From NCBI GenBank assembly GCA_014381825.1, contig JACNKX010000198.1, positions 1 to 64,000 of the forward strand: a stretch of 64,000 nt of DNA, given 5' to 3'. The notes beneath the pieces are model-generated. The model saw only the letters and a list, made by a program, of their open reading frames with translations, was not told where the DNA came from and searched no databases. Below, in pieces: positions 1 through 9,100 of this stretch. How positions within the stretch are numbered: the stretch's first letter is position 1; each line of letters opens with the position of its first letter. The translations under genes and the position numbers were made by a program. The stretch is from Planctomycetota bacterium (GTDB lineage Bacteria > Planctomycetota > Planctomycetia > Pirellulales > Pirellulaceae).

Positions 1-2
1 TG

Positions 3-374
3 CACAAATGGAGCGGCGAGGTTCGCCAACTCGTCGAACAGGTGAAGCCGGGCGACCTCAGCGGTCCAACGACGGCACGGTTGGCCGACTTACAAGAACG
101 CATTTGCGTATCGGAGCGTCGGGCGACCGAAGTTCGCGAGGAAGTGCTGGCCTTCAGTCGCAAGATCGTTGACCAGCAAGAGGTCACGAAGGCGATGACC
201 GTCTTCGAGCCACTGTGGGAATCGCTGACGCCGCGTGAACAGACGCGAGTGATTCAACTTCTCGTCCAATGTGTCGACTACAACGGGTCGACAGGCAAAG
301 TCAAAATCACGTTTCATCCGTCAGGCATCAAGACACTGTCCGAGGGATCGTCCGAACAGGAGGACGCCGCATGA
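3..374 (+). CDS. Serine recombinase, C-terminal end (partial)
   Basis: The frame is open from the left edge of the window, so only the last ~123 residues of the protein are present. What remains is a charged, helical, coiled-coil-like stretch (ERRATEVREEVLAFSRKI) followed by WESLTPREQTRVIQLLVQ and VDYNGSTGKVKITFHPSGI. This arrangement is the usual tail of the large serine recombinases, which carry DNA-cutting activity at the N-terminus and a long coiled-coil C-terminal region; the catalytic domain lies outside the window. The stop overlaps the next gene by ATGA at 371-374, so the two are probably translationally coupled and belong to one mobile element. Family assignment rests on the tail only. 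Confidence 0.75.
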   Translation, partial: HKWSGEVRQLVEQVKPGDLSGPTTARLADLQERICVSERRATEVREEVLAFSRKIVDQQEVTKAMTVFEPLWESLTPREQTRVIQLLVQCVDYNGSTGKVKITFHPSGIKTLSEGSSEQEDAA

Positions 375-823
375 TTCAGCCCATTACCATCGAACGCGAC
401 GTTCACTTTCATCGCTGCGGCAAAGGCCGCAAAGAGATTGTCGAAGGGACAACTCCTGAACCGTCCGAATTTCCGCCTGGCCGCGTGCCGCGAGTCTCCC
501 GACTTATGGCGTTGGCGATTCGTTTCGAACAGCTTCTCGATGACGGCGACGTGGCCGACTACGCGGAGCTGGCACGGCTTGGGCAAGTGACCCGAGCCCG
601 GATCACTCAGATCATGAACCTGCGAGTCTTGGCTCCCGATATCCAGGAAGCGATCTTGTTTCTGCCCCGCACGCATGAAGGCCGCGACCCTATTCACTTG
701 CGTCAGCTTCAGGCGATCGCGCTCGTCCCGGACTGGCGCAAACAACGACGCCTGTGGCAGGAATTACTGACCGAAAACGGCGTCGCAACTGACCTTCAAA
801 ATGAGAGTTATGACAATCTCTAA
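371..823 (+). CDS. Small HTH protein coupled to recombinase
   Basis: A protein of 150 residues whose ATG overlaps the recombinase stop (ATGA), which fixes the start despite an open frame further upstream. The centre reads LARLGQVTRARITQIMNL, a helix-turn-helix resembling the KorB/ParB-type HTH, followed by APDIQEAILFLP. The N-terminus (MIQPITIERDVHFHRCGKG) and C-terminus (DWRKQRRLWQELL) are not recognised as named domains. It probably binds DNA and could act as accessory factor or regulator for the recombinase; that role is inferred only from the coupling. There is no sign of a membrane segment. Confidence 0.75.
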   Translation: MIQPITIERDVHFHRCGKGRKEIVEGTTPEPSEFPPGRVPRVSRLMALAIRFEQLLDDGDVADYAELARLGQVTRARITQIMNLRVLAPDIQEAILFLPRTHEGRDPIHLRQLQAIALVPDWRKQRRLWQELLTENGVATDLQNESYDNL

Positions 824-1098
824 AAAAACATTTCGCGGGGGTTGAATCCGCAATTTCCGACGCTATCATAGGCCTACGAACACTTGATAAACATACGTTC
901 ACTATCTCACTTCCGGTGCCGGGACTGACGGGCTCCGGGGATTTCTGCGGCTCACCCCGATCTAACGCCGCGCAACCTGCCAGGTTGATCCGCCAACTGC
1001 CGTTTGGCAAACGCAGACGCTCTGTTGAGCTTGCGTAGCAGTGGCAATTCCCGACAAGACCATCGAAGGCGAACACGTCCCGCACCGGCGTATAGTAT
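824..1098. other. Non-coding end of mobile element
   Basis: No gene is supported here. The stretch separates the recombinase/HTH pair from a decayed cytochrome gene on the other strand, and probably contains the right junction of the mobile element. I found no clear terminal inverted repeat. Reading frames present are short and show no recognisable protein. Confidence 0.4.
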
Positions 1099-1745
1099 TT
1101 ACTTGACGCTACACAGTTCTGGGACCGCGCCGGTCACCCAATCCAAGTACAGACGACGGATCAACGCAGTTCGTTCTGCGGGGGGTGATGGTTTGATTCT
1201 CTATCGCCGCAGTCGACGCGGCACGAAATGATCGATTTCGTTCCGCATAAATCCCGGTTCTGAGAAAGGCGGAACTGCAGGCCTGAGAGACGCTTTGAAC
1301 GCCCAGTGATCTCGCGGATCTGCGTCCGGTTCTTCATCGGCGAGTGAATTCGCTCCTTGCTGTATCCAGCAAAACAGTAACTCGATCAGCTGATTGGTAA
1401 GAGGCTCTCCCACGGGTGGCATACGTTCGTCTTCATCTTCCGATGTCACTCGCTCGACCAGCAGGCTCGTCAGGGGTTGTCCACTGACAATCGCCTCGCC
1501 GCTGTCGCCACCCGTACGAATGAACGCACCCGTATCCAGTCGAAGGTTTGCCTGTTGCTCCCTTCCACCGTGGCAAGCGTAGCAGCGGACTCTCACAAAA
1601 GCGGTTTAATGTCTCGCTGGTAATCTGCTAAATCATCATCGGCTCGCGACGCCGTCCTGGCGATGACCATGCTGGCCATCATAGACAGAAATACCATCAT
1701 AGACAGAAATAGTAGTGTATAGCGAGTGAGTATTTGTAATCGCAT
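1099..1745 (-). pseudogene. Decayed PSCyt1/DUF1549 gene, 5' part
   Basis: Translated from ATG at 1745, the minus strand gives a signal peptide and then DDDLADYQRDIKPLL, the usual start of a mature planctomycete cytochrome c (PSCyt1). TGA follows at 1593-1595. Shifting frame in the A4 run near 1597-1600 restores RCYACHGG (CxxCH heme motif), RMPPVGEPL and CWIQQGA, as expected for the family. A TAG at 1201-1203 stops this frame, but the same frame then continues as IKPSPPAERTALIRRLYLD, the known start of a DUF1549 region, before losing resemblance near 1099. Thus one frameshift, one nonsense codon and a missing 3' end. Loss of the 3' end next to a recombinase element suggests damage by insertion. 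Confidence 0.8.
1676..1711. repeat. Perfect 18-bp tandem duplication
   Basis: CCATCATAGACAGAAATA occurs twice without a gap. It lies in the signal-peptide region of the decayed cytochrome gene and reads as FLSMMV/FLSMMA on the minus strand, so it keeps frame and lengthens the hydrophobic segment by six residues. Confidence 0.9.
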
Positions 1746-1947
1746 CGATCGGGGAACTATCGACGATTCGCAAGTCGAACTCTCTTCATGGCGTTGAGCC
1801 TAAAACTTATCCAGATTCGCGATATCGCGATTATAACACGCTAAGCCCGCCCGCCTCTATCGCGGGCGATCAAAGGCCGTCAAGCGCTGCGTGAGCCGGT
1901 CGATTGAAGTAAGCTAGGGGCCGACGCTTCGCCCACGGAGATTGCTT

Positions 1948-4908
1948 GTGTTACGATCCGCGACCCTTTGCCTGATATTCGCTTCGACCTTGCTCGCCGA
2001 CGATCTGCCGCGCGGTGTCGTGAACACCCAGAACCCGGACGATGTTTCGCTCACGCCGCAGGAGTCGCTCGCGCGAATTACCGTGCCCGATGGCTTTCAC
2101 GTGACGCTGTTCGCGGGCGAGCCGGATGTACGGCGACCAATCGCATTTGATTTCGATGATCGAGGCCGGTTGTGGGTCGTCGAGAACTACTCGCATCCAA
2201 AGTGGAAGGCAGACAACGCAACAGATCGCATCATCATTCTGGAAGACACCGATCACGACGGCCAGTTCGACAAGCGAAAGATCTTTTGGGACAAAGGACG
2301 CTATCTCACCGGGATCGCGTTTGGGCACGGCGGAGTTTGGATCGCGAACACGCCCGAGCTGAGCTTCATCCCCGATCGCGATCGAGACGACAAGCCAGAC
2401 TCCGAACCAGTCGTCGTGCTCGACGGCTTTCAGATTTCGATCAACAACGTGCTGAACAACTTTCATTGGGGGCCGGACGGTTGGCTGTATGGAGCAATCG
2501 GTTTGTCTGATCCATCGCTGGTCGGCAAGCCCGGCACACCTGACGAGCAGCGCGTCAAGATCGCTCGCGGCATTTGGCGTTTCCATCCGCTGCGGCACAA
2601 CTTCGAAGTCGTTGCCCAAGGGATGGTGAACCCGTGGGGAGCCGACTTCAACGAGTATGGCGATTTGTTCACGGCCAACACCGTGACCGCTCATCTGTGG
2701 CATATCGTGCCCGGGATGTATTGCCAAGGCCGCGCGAAGGAGGACAACCCGTACGTCTATCGCCGCATCCAATCGATCGCGAATCATTTGCATTGGGGCG
2801 GCGGTCAGTGGACGAGTTCGCGGAGTGGCGAGCAGCATTCGGTCGCCGGCGGCGGGCACGCTCATTGCGGCGGCATGGTATACCTCGGCGACAATTGGCC
2901 CGACGAGTATCGCGGCAAGTTCTTTACGAGCAACTTGCATGGCAATCGCATCAACTGTGACGAGCTGGTTCCGAATCGATCGACCTACGTCGGCGTTCAC
3001 GACAAAGATGTGCTGTTCACGAATGACCCTTGGTTCCGCGGGATGTCATTGAAATACGGGCCGGACGGCGGCGTCTACGTATCGGACTGGCACGACTTCG
3101 GCGAGTGCCATGATAGCGATGGCGGTCACCGAACCAGCGGCCGGATTTATAAAATTGTGTGCGGCGAGCCGGAGAAGCGGGCACTTGACTTGAACACGCT
3201 GAGCAATGCAGAACTCGTGGACCTGCATCTGCATCCGAATGAGTGGTTCGTCCGGCACGCCCGGCGGATCTTGCATGAGCGTGCTGCTGGGCAAGACATG
3301 CAAGACGTTCGTGACCGATTGGAAGAGCTCTCCGAAGACAAGGACGAGATGGTCCATTTGCGAGTTGCTTGGACCATGTTTGTCGTTTCGGACCAAAAGG
3401 CGTTCAAATCCGTACTCACACTTCTAATGCACCATGACAGCGAGCATGTGCGCCGAATGGCGATTCGATTGTTGGTTGACGATGGCGACCCGAATCGGGA
3501 AGGACTCGAAACCATGTTCCGCCTGGCGCAACATGCTACGCCCAAAATTCGGCTGGCGATCGCCTTGGCATTGCAGCGGATACAGCCCAAACATCGCATG
3601 CCCATAGCGGCAAGGCTGATGGCGCACGCTGAGGATGTCGAGGATCCATACATCCCACTGATGATCTGGTACGCCATCGAGCCGCTGGTCGAGTCGGACG
3701 AGACTGCTGCGTTGGAACTAGCTGTCAACGCACAGATCCCGCTGCTGCGACGGTTCATCGCTCGCCGCGCGATCGATCAAGAGTCGCCGGCTCTCGACGA
3801 AGTCGTTCTCGCGGCGAAGACGAGCGAGGACCAGCGCGTCCGCCTCGACCTTCTGCAAGGGATACACGACGCTTTGGAAACGCGAGGCGCTACGAAACCG
3901 CCGCCAAGTTGGGGCGAGTTGTACTCGCACGCGGCGAGCAGTTCACTCGCCGAGTTGCGATCCGTCGCAGTTCGGCTGGCGACGATCTTCGGTGACAAGG
4001 ATGCCATCGCGGAACTGCGTGAGATGATACGAGATCGCGAGGCAGAGCCTGCGAAACGCCTCGCATCGCTGCAGGCTTTGTTGAAGGTGAAGGGTGGAGT
4101 GCCCGTCCCGATGTTGCACGAGTTGGCGGCAGCACCGTCGGGCCTTCGTCGTGATGCGATCCAAGCGCTGATCGTTCGCAGCGATGATGCAACTTCCGAC
4201 GTCTTGCTCGACAGTTATGAAGCGCTAAACGCTCGCGAACGACAAGACGCGATCAGCGTGCTTGCGACAAGAAACGATTTCGCGAACAAGCTGCTTGACG
4301 CGATCGAGGATTCATCGATCGATCACAAGGATGTCTCGGCGTTTACCCTGCAACAGCTTCAAGCGTTCAACGACGCGACGATCAAGAAGCGTGTTGAAGC
4401 GCTTTGGCCTCGCGACTCGCGAGTGGGCAAGAAGTCGGATGAAATCGCACGTTACAAGCGGACGATGAATTCGGACTATCTGGCCGCCGGCGATGCCAGT
4501 GCGGGGCGAGGCGTCTTTGCAAAGACGTGCGCGAAGTGCCACACGCTGTTTGGCGAGGGAGGCAACGTCGGTCCTGATCTCACCGGCTCGGGTCGCCAGA
4601 AGCTCGATTATGTCTTGAGCAATCTGATTGATCCGAGCGCAATCATCGACCCGAAATATCGGCTGACGAACATCTTCACTGCTGACGGGCGAATCCTGAG
4701 CGGCTTCATTGTGCATCAAGATGACAGCGATCTAGTGCTGCGGACCCAGGAGGCCGAAGTGCGGCTGGCAATGAAAGACATCGACGAGTTCAACACTTCG
4801 AATAAATCGATGATGCCCGAGGGGATGCTCCGCGCGTTCACCAACGATCAGATCCGCGACTTGGTCGTCTACCTCGCCAGTCCGCAGCAGATCCCACTCG
4901 CCGAGTAG
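1948..4908 (+). CDS. PVC-type membrane-bound dehydrogenase with heme domain
   Basis: An exported protein of about 986 residues. GTG at 1948 is preferred because GGAG at 1937-1940 sits 7 bases upstream; TTG at 1942 would be too close. After the signal peptide (LRSATLCLIFASTLLADD), residues ~45-410 form a sugar-dehydrogenase-like beta-propeller (FDFDDRGRLWVVENYSHP, FHWGPDGWLYGAIG, KYGPDGGVYVSDWHD). Residues ~430-830 are HEAT-like helical repeats. The end holds the Pirellula/Verrucomicrobium-type heme domain: CAKCH at ~4526-4540, GGNVGPDLTG, and MMPEGML as a possible axial Met. The family is thought to oxidise an unknown substrate and pass electrons to the attached cytochrome; the substrate cannot be read from sequence. 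The gene stands alone. Confidence 0.9.
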   Translation: MLRSATLCLIFASTLLADDLPRGVVNTQNPDDVSLTPQESLARITVPDGFHVTLFAGEPDVRRPIAFDFDDRGRLWVVENYSHPKWKADNATDRIIILEDTDHDGQFDKRKIFWDKGRYLTGIAFGHGGVWIANTPELSFIPDRDRDDKPDSEPVVVLDGFQISINNVLNNFHWGPDGWLYGAIGLSDPSLVGKPGTPDEQRVKIARGIWRFHPLRHNFEVVAQGMVNPWGADFNEYGDLFTANTVTAHLWHIVPGMYCQGRAKEDNPYVYRRIQSIANHLHWGGGQWTSSRSGEQHSVAGGGHAHCGGMVYLGDNWPDEYRGKFFTSNLHGNRINCDELVPNRSTYVGVHDKDVLFTNDPWFRGMSLKYGPDGGVYVSDWHDFGECHDSDGGHRTSGRIYKIVCGEPEKRALDLNTLSNAELVDLHLHPNEWFVRHARRILHERAAGQDMQDVRDRLEELSEDKDEMVHLRVAWTMFVVSDQKAFKSVLTLLMHHDSEHVRRMAIRLLVDDGDPNREGLETMFRLAQHATPKIRLAIALALQRIQPKHRMPIAARLMAHAEDVEDPYIPLMIWYAIEPLVESDETAALELAVNAQIPLLRRFIARRAIDQESPALDEVVLAAKTSEDQRVRLDLLQGIHDALETRGATKPPPSWGELYSHAASSSLAELRSVAVRLATIFGDKDAIAELREMIRDREAEPAKRLASLQALLKVKGGVPVPMLHELAAAPSGLRRDAIQALIVRSDDATSDVLLDSYEALNARERQDAISVLATRNDFANKLLDAIEDSSIDHKDVSAFTLQQLQAFNDATIKKRVEALWPRDSRVGKKSDEIARYKRTMNSDYLAAGDASAGRGVFAKTCAKCHTLFGEGGNVGPDLTGSGRQKLDYVLSNLIDPSAIIDPKYRLTNIFTADGRILSGFIVHQDDSDLVLRTQEAEVRLAMKDIDEFNTSNKSMMPEGMLRAFTNDQIRDLVVYLASPQQIPLAE

Positions 4909-5240
4909 ATCTCCTCCGCCGAAAGTGATTCTTCGAGTGGGTTCGAATTACACACTATGTTGCGGAACACTATTCAACCGTTCCGACTAGTCGTTTGTCG
5001 ACGCACTCCGTGGCTCGCGGGAATGTTTGCCTAGAGTGCCTTGGTCGCGACATCCAGCATAGCTTGGCGACATGAGGTCAGTACGCCGGTCGCGGTCAAA
5101 CGGGGAAGTTACTCTTGAGCCATCCTTCTGAAATTGCGGCAGATTGTATTCTAGTTCCGAGATCTTCGCAGAGACTTTCGCTGCAGGCTACCAAACCGTG
5201 GTATTGCTCAACCCGAAAATCTTGCTTTGACGAAAAACGA
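4909..5240. other. Intergenic, no gene seen
   Basis: Region between two convergent genes (dehydrogenase on plus, protease on minus). No coding frame is supported. At 5050-5060 the string ACATCCAGCAT occurs, which is also present in the left arm of the large hairpin at 6068-6102. Confidence 0.4.
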
Positions 5241-5957
5241 TCACAGCAGATCGCGAGCCAAATTGTAACCGACGGTGAAGATCGCGGCATCAACCAACAA
5301 GTGGCTGAGCCAAGGCCCGTAAAGCGACTCGCTTTTCTGATAGATCCACGCCCACACAGCGCCACCAATCGCTACGGCTGCGGAAAACAGATACGTCGCT
5401 GGTGATGTCCAACCAAAGTAAACGGCCAACACAATCACGTGGTGAGCCATGAAGCCGAGGCTCGAAATTGCGATTGCGGTCGGCAGACTGGCGAACTCCT
5501 TAAGTCGACGGAAGACGAACCAACGCCAGTAATACTCTTCCATGAGCGAATGGATAAACGCATAGAAGAGCGAGGCAGCAATGTACTTGGGGAGCGTGTT
5601 CAGTCCGATCCCGATGATTTTTTCGCGGATCGCCTCACCCGATTGATCGAAAAATCCGATCGGTTTAAGCCACAACAAGGCCACCGCCAGCATCGCCGCT
5701 GCGACGAGCAGACCAAATCCGAACCCTGCGCCAATCCCGCGCCATGTCGGGCACGGACAACTGACCTTCTCACGCATCACGAAGAATACCCAGACGGCTG
5801 GAAACGCGAACTGAATGACTTTTCCGATTGCAGCTGCGCCTCCCTGTAGCGACGATGGTTGCCCGGCGAGAACGACAAAGTAAGCAAGTGTGACGATGGT
5901 CGGAAAGATGATCGCGAACGTCGTTGCCGCTAAGTTCGCCCGAGAGGATACTGCCAT
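5241..5957 (-). CDS. CPBP-family intramembrane glutamic protease
   Basis: A 238-residue membrane protein with about six to eight hydrophobic segments. The CPBP (CAAX protease/bacteriocin-processing, 'Abi') motifs are present: EEYYWR at residues 140-145, with the paired glutamates and Arg; GFMAHH with His172-173 inside a hydrophobic helix; and LSHLLVDAAIF (His219, Asp223) near the C-terminus. Members cleave within or next to the membrane. It lies downstream of the giant secreted-protein gene on the same strand, separated by a 15-bp hairpin, so co-transcription is not certain. A role in handling that exported protein is possible but only inferred from position. The ATG at 5957 begins MAVSSRANLAATTFAII, a first membrane segment. 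Confidence 0.85.
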   Translation of the reverse strand: MAVSSRANLAATTFAIIFPTIVTLAYFVVLAGQPSSLQGGAAAIGKVIQFAFPAVWVFFVMREKVSCPCPTWRGIGAGFGFGLLVAAAMLAVALLWLKPIGFFDQSGEAIREKIIGIGLNTLPKYIAASLFYAFIHSLMEEYYWRWFVFRRLKEFASLPTAIAISSLGFMAHHVIVLAVYFGWTSPATYLFSAAVAIGGAVWAWIYQKSESLYGPWLSHLLVDAAIFTVGYNLARDLL

Positions 5958-6067
5958 TGCTTCAAGACTCTCGTAGGCCAGGATCTGGCACCAGGGCGGT
6001 CGCTATACAAGGATCCACCGCCACCAGATCGTGAAGATTCGTTGATTGACGCGAGCATCGTAGCACA

Positions 6068-6102
6068 TCCAGCATGGCCTTGCTAATCAAGGCCATGCTG
6101 GA
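6068..6102 (-). terminator. Perfect 15-bp hairpin after giant gene
   Basis: TCCAGCATGGCCTTG, a 5-base loop, then the exact reverse complement. It begins 13 bases after the stop of the giant gene. There is no T-run on either side, so it may be a terminator of the non-U type or an RNA-stabilising stem rather than a classical intrinsic terminator. Confidence 0.6.
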
Positions 6103-6114
6103 CGCCCGCGTAAG

Positions 6115-9100
6115 CTACGAGGTCCAATCGTCGTCTTCGCCGAAGATTTCATCACCGACATCGGTTGCGTCATTCAGCGTGTCTTGGGCGAGAAGATCAT
6201 AGACATCGGCGTCGGCGAACTCGATTCGTTCATTGCCTGCCGTGGCGAGTGCTGTCTCGTAAGCAAGTCGATAGACGTCGATATCGACTCCCGTGGTTTC
6301 AACGAGACTGCTGAGTCGTGATCGCAGCTGTTGAGTCGACTCAGCCGTTTCTCCCTGGAGGATGTAGCTTGCCAATGCCTCGGCGTAGCCAGATCCTTGC
6401 TCGTTACTCGTTTGTTCCGACGTCGTCGCCAGAAGGCTAGATGCAACAATCGAGCGGGCACCAATCACGCCGCCTTCACCTTCACCTTGATTAGCTGGGT
6501 CGTTGAGGTGGTTAATGACCAACAATGCGTCGATTGGCGAAATGTCTCCATCGCAGTTCGTGTCGTAGAACGGTGGAGGTGTATTCGGCGGCAGCGGTGG
6601 ATTTGGCAGCGTTCGGGCGCCGACGAGATTAAGACTATTAATAACTAGCAACGCGTCCAATGGAGTAACGAACCCATCGTTGTTCACGTCGAGGTTATTA
6701 AACGGATTACACCAGGGGGAAGGTGGCCGTGGCGAGAGCGTGATCGTGACTGTCGCAACCGACGGGCCACCGTTACCGTCATCCACGATGTAAGTGAATG
6801 AATCTTGCGACGTATTGCTTCCATCGTGGCGATAGATAAACGTGCCGTCTGCATTCAACGTGAACGAACTGGCGTGTTGTGGCTGTGAATCGATGAAGAC
6901 GGACAGTGTATCGTTAGAATCGACATCGGTATCGTTCGCCAAGACGCCGTCATCATTGAACAAGGTTGGTGTGAGTGTGCCGTCGGCGTCTGTTGTCGTG
7001 AAAGTGCTTCCCTGGACGGCCGCATATCCATCATCGATCGCATTCGGTGCATCGTTTCGACCCTTGACGGTGATCGATGCATTTGCCCCGGCCGTGCCGC
7101 CATTGCCATCGCTGATTGTATAGCTGAATACTTCAACAACTTGGTCGCCAACACTCAAATCCTCGTACCGACCATTGGGCGAGAACGTGATACGGTTACT
7201 GGTGTCGAGCGTCGCCGTTCCACCACGCACGCCAACGGAGACAGGCGTGCCCGGCGAAATCGGATTACCGTTGATTTCGGTAACAGTCAGATTCTGCGGG
7301 TCAATGTCACTATCATTGCTGAGTACTTGAATGACGATCGATTGATCCTCGAAAGTCATTTGCGAGTCATCTTGAGCGATCGGATCATTGTTCGGACCGG
7401 TGATCGTCACGGTAACGACCGCCGTGTCTTGGCCACCGTTTCCGTCGCTGACGGTGTACAGGAACGTATCCGTTGCTGTTTCGCCGGCCATTAAGAAATT
7501 GAATTGGTTATTCGGACTATAAACAAAGACTCTGCTGTTGTCTGGTTGAATGACTAGGCCGACGTCACCGATCGTGCCAACCGTGTTGGGGGAACCGATG
7601 CTCAACACGTCTTTATCCGGGTCGCTATCATTGACGATAGCGTCGATGGTTACGCCCAGCAGATCATCTTTGGCAACTGTCGCCGAGTCCGCGCCAGCCG
7701 TTGGGGCATCGTTCACGCCTGTGACTGCAATTGTTACCGTGACATCTGTAGAAGATCCTCCGTTTCCATCCGACGCAGTATAGGTAAACGTGTCGTCTTG
7801 CATCGCACCGACGCCAAGCATCTGAAGCTCTGCAGAACCTGTCGGATCGTACGTTACGTCCCCTGTCGTGGTGACCGAAACAGTCGCACCCGATACAGAC
7901 GTCGCATCAAATCTGGATACTGACAACGAATCAAGATCCACGTCGGTGTCATTGCCCAAGACATTCAGTCCGGTAAAGGGCGTATCCTCGTCCGTTGCGC
8001 CCGAATCCGTAACACCCACTGGTACGTCGTTAACCGCGTTGACGATCACGATGAACGTGTCAGTAACAACGTTTTGGAAGCTGTCTTGAGCCTGGACGGT
8101 AATCGTCGCTTGGCCGTTTTGATCTGGTGCGACAGCTAGGCTGATCACAGGGCCGGTAAATGGATTTGGCGTAACATCCACCAAAGTCGGATTGTTGTTT
8201 GATGCCAGGCTGTACGTGAGCGTGTCACCGTTTGTGGCAACGTCTACATCAGCAAAGGCCGATGAAATGTCGATGGAAATAGTTGGGCCGTCTTCGTTAA
8301 ACGGAACGTCTGGCAACGGTGCCGCGACAAACGGATTGTCATTGACAGCCCCGACAACCACCGCGAACGTGTCCGTAACCGTCAAGCCGCCTTGGTCCCG
8401 TGCCTCGACTGTAATGTTCGCGGTCCCGTTTTGATCCGCAAGGAAGTTTAGCGTCAGCTCTGTGCCAGCGAGCGTTGGCGTCAAGAGCGACGGATTGTCG
8501 TTCGAGACAATTCGCAGTGTGAGGTGATCGGCATTTCCGTTGGTGATGTCCACGTCGCCGAAGATGCCGATCAAGTTGACTGGCGTTGCAGGATCATCTT
8601 CCAACGCTGGCACATCGTTAATGGGAGCGAGTACCGTCGGCGTGACATTCGTGATAACGCGGACCTGATAGTCTTCGACTTCGCCATCCGAAGCCAAGCC
8701 CGTCGGTTGAAGCCCTCCGTCGGTACTCAATCGGAATCGAGCTGAAGTAAAGCCAAGATTCGCGTCTGCTGGAGTTGCAATCGAAAGGGTGTTGAGGCCG
8801 GCGTTAACCGGTTGGCTGGCAAAGACCTGTTCGCCGTCGTCGACCCAGTCACCATCTTGGTTGAAGTCAACCCATGCGTCGAGCAAACCATCGTTCGATG
8901 CCGTGACCACGACTTGCGTGTCGACCGTTCGGATTAGGCCACCCTCGAAGACGACACCGTCTTCGTCGTCACCATCCAAACTGATTAAGCCATTGCCAAC
9001 GTGCGTCGCTGAGAGGGCGAGACTCTGCGACTCGATCGCGGCAACAATCGCGTTCGCAAGTTGATCGGGCGTGCTTGCGGGCGTAAAGGTCACGCCAGTT

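Noticed and set aside
1951-3000. 349-codon minus-strand frame opposite the dehydrogenase
   Set aside because: The plus-strand gene has clear domain motifs; the antisense translation has none.
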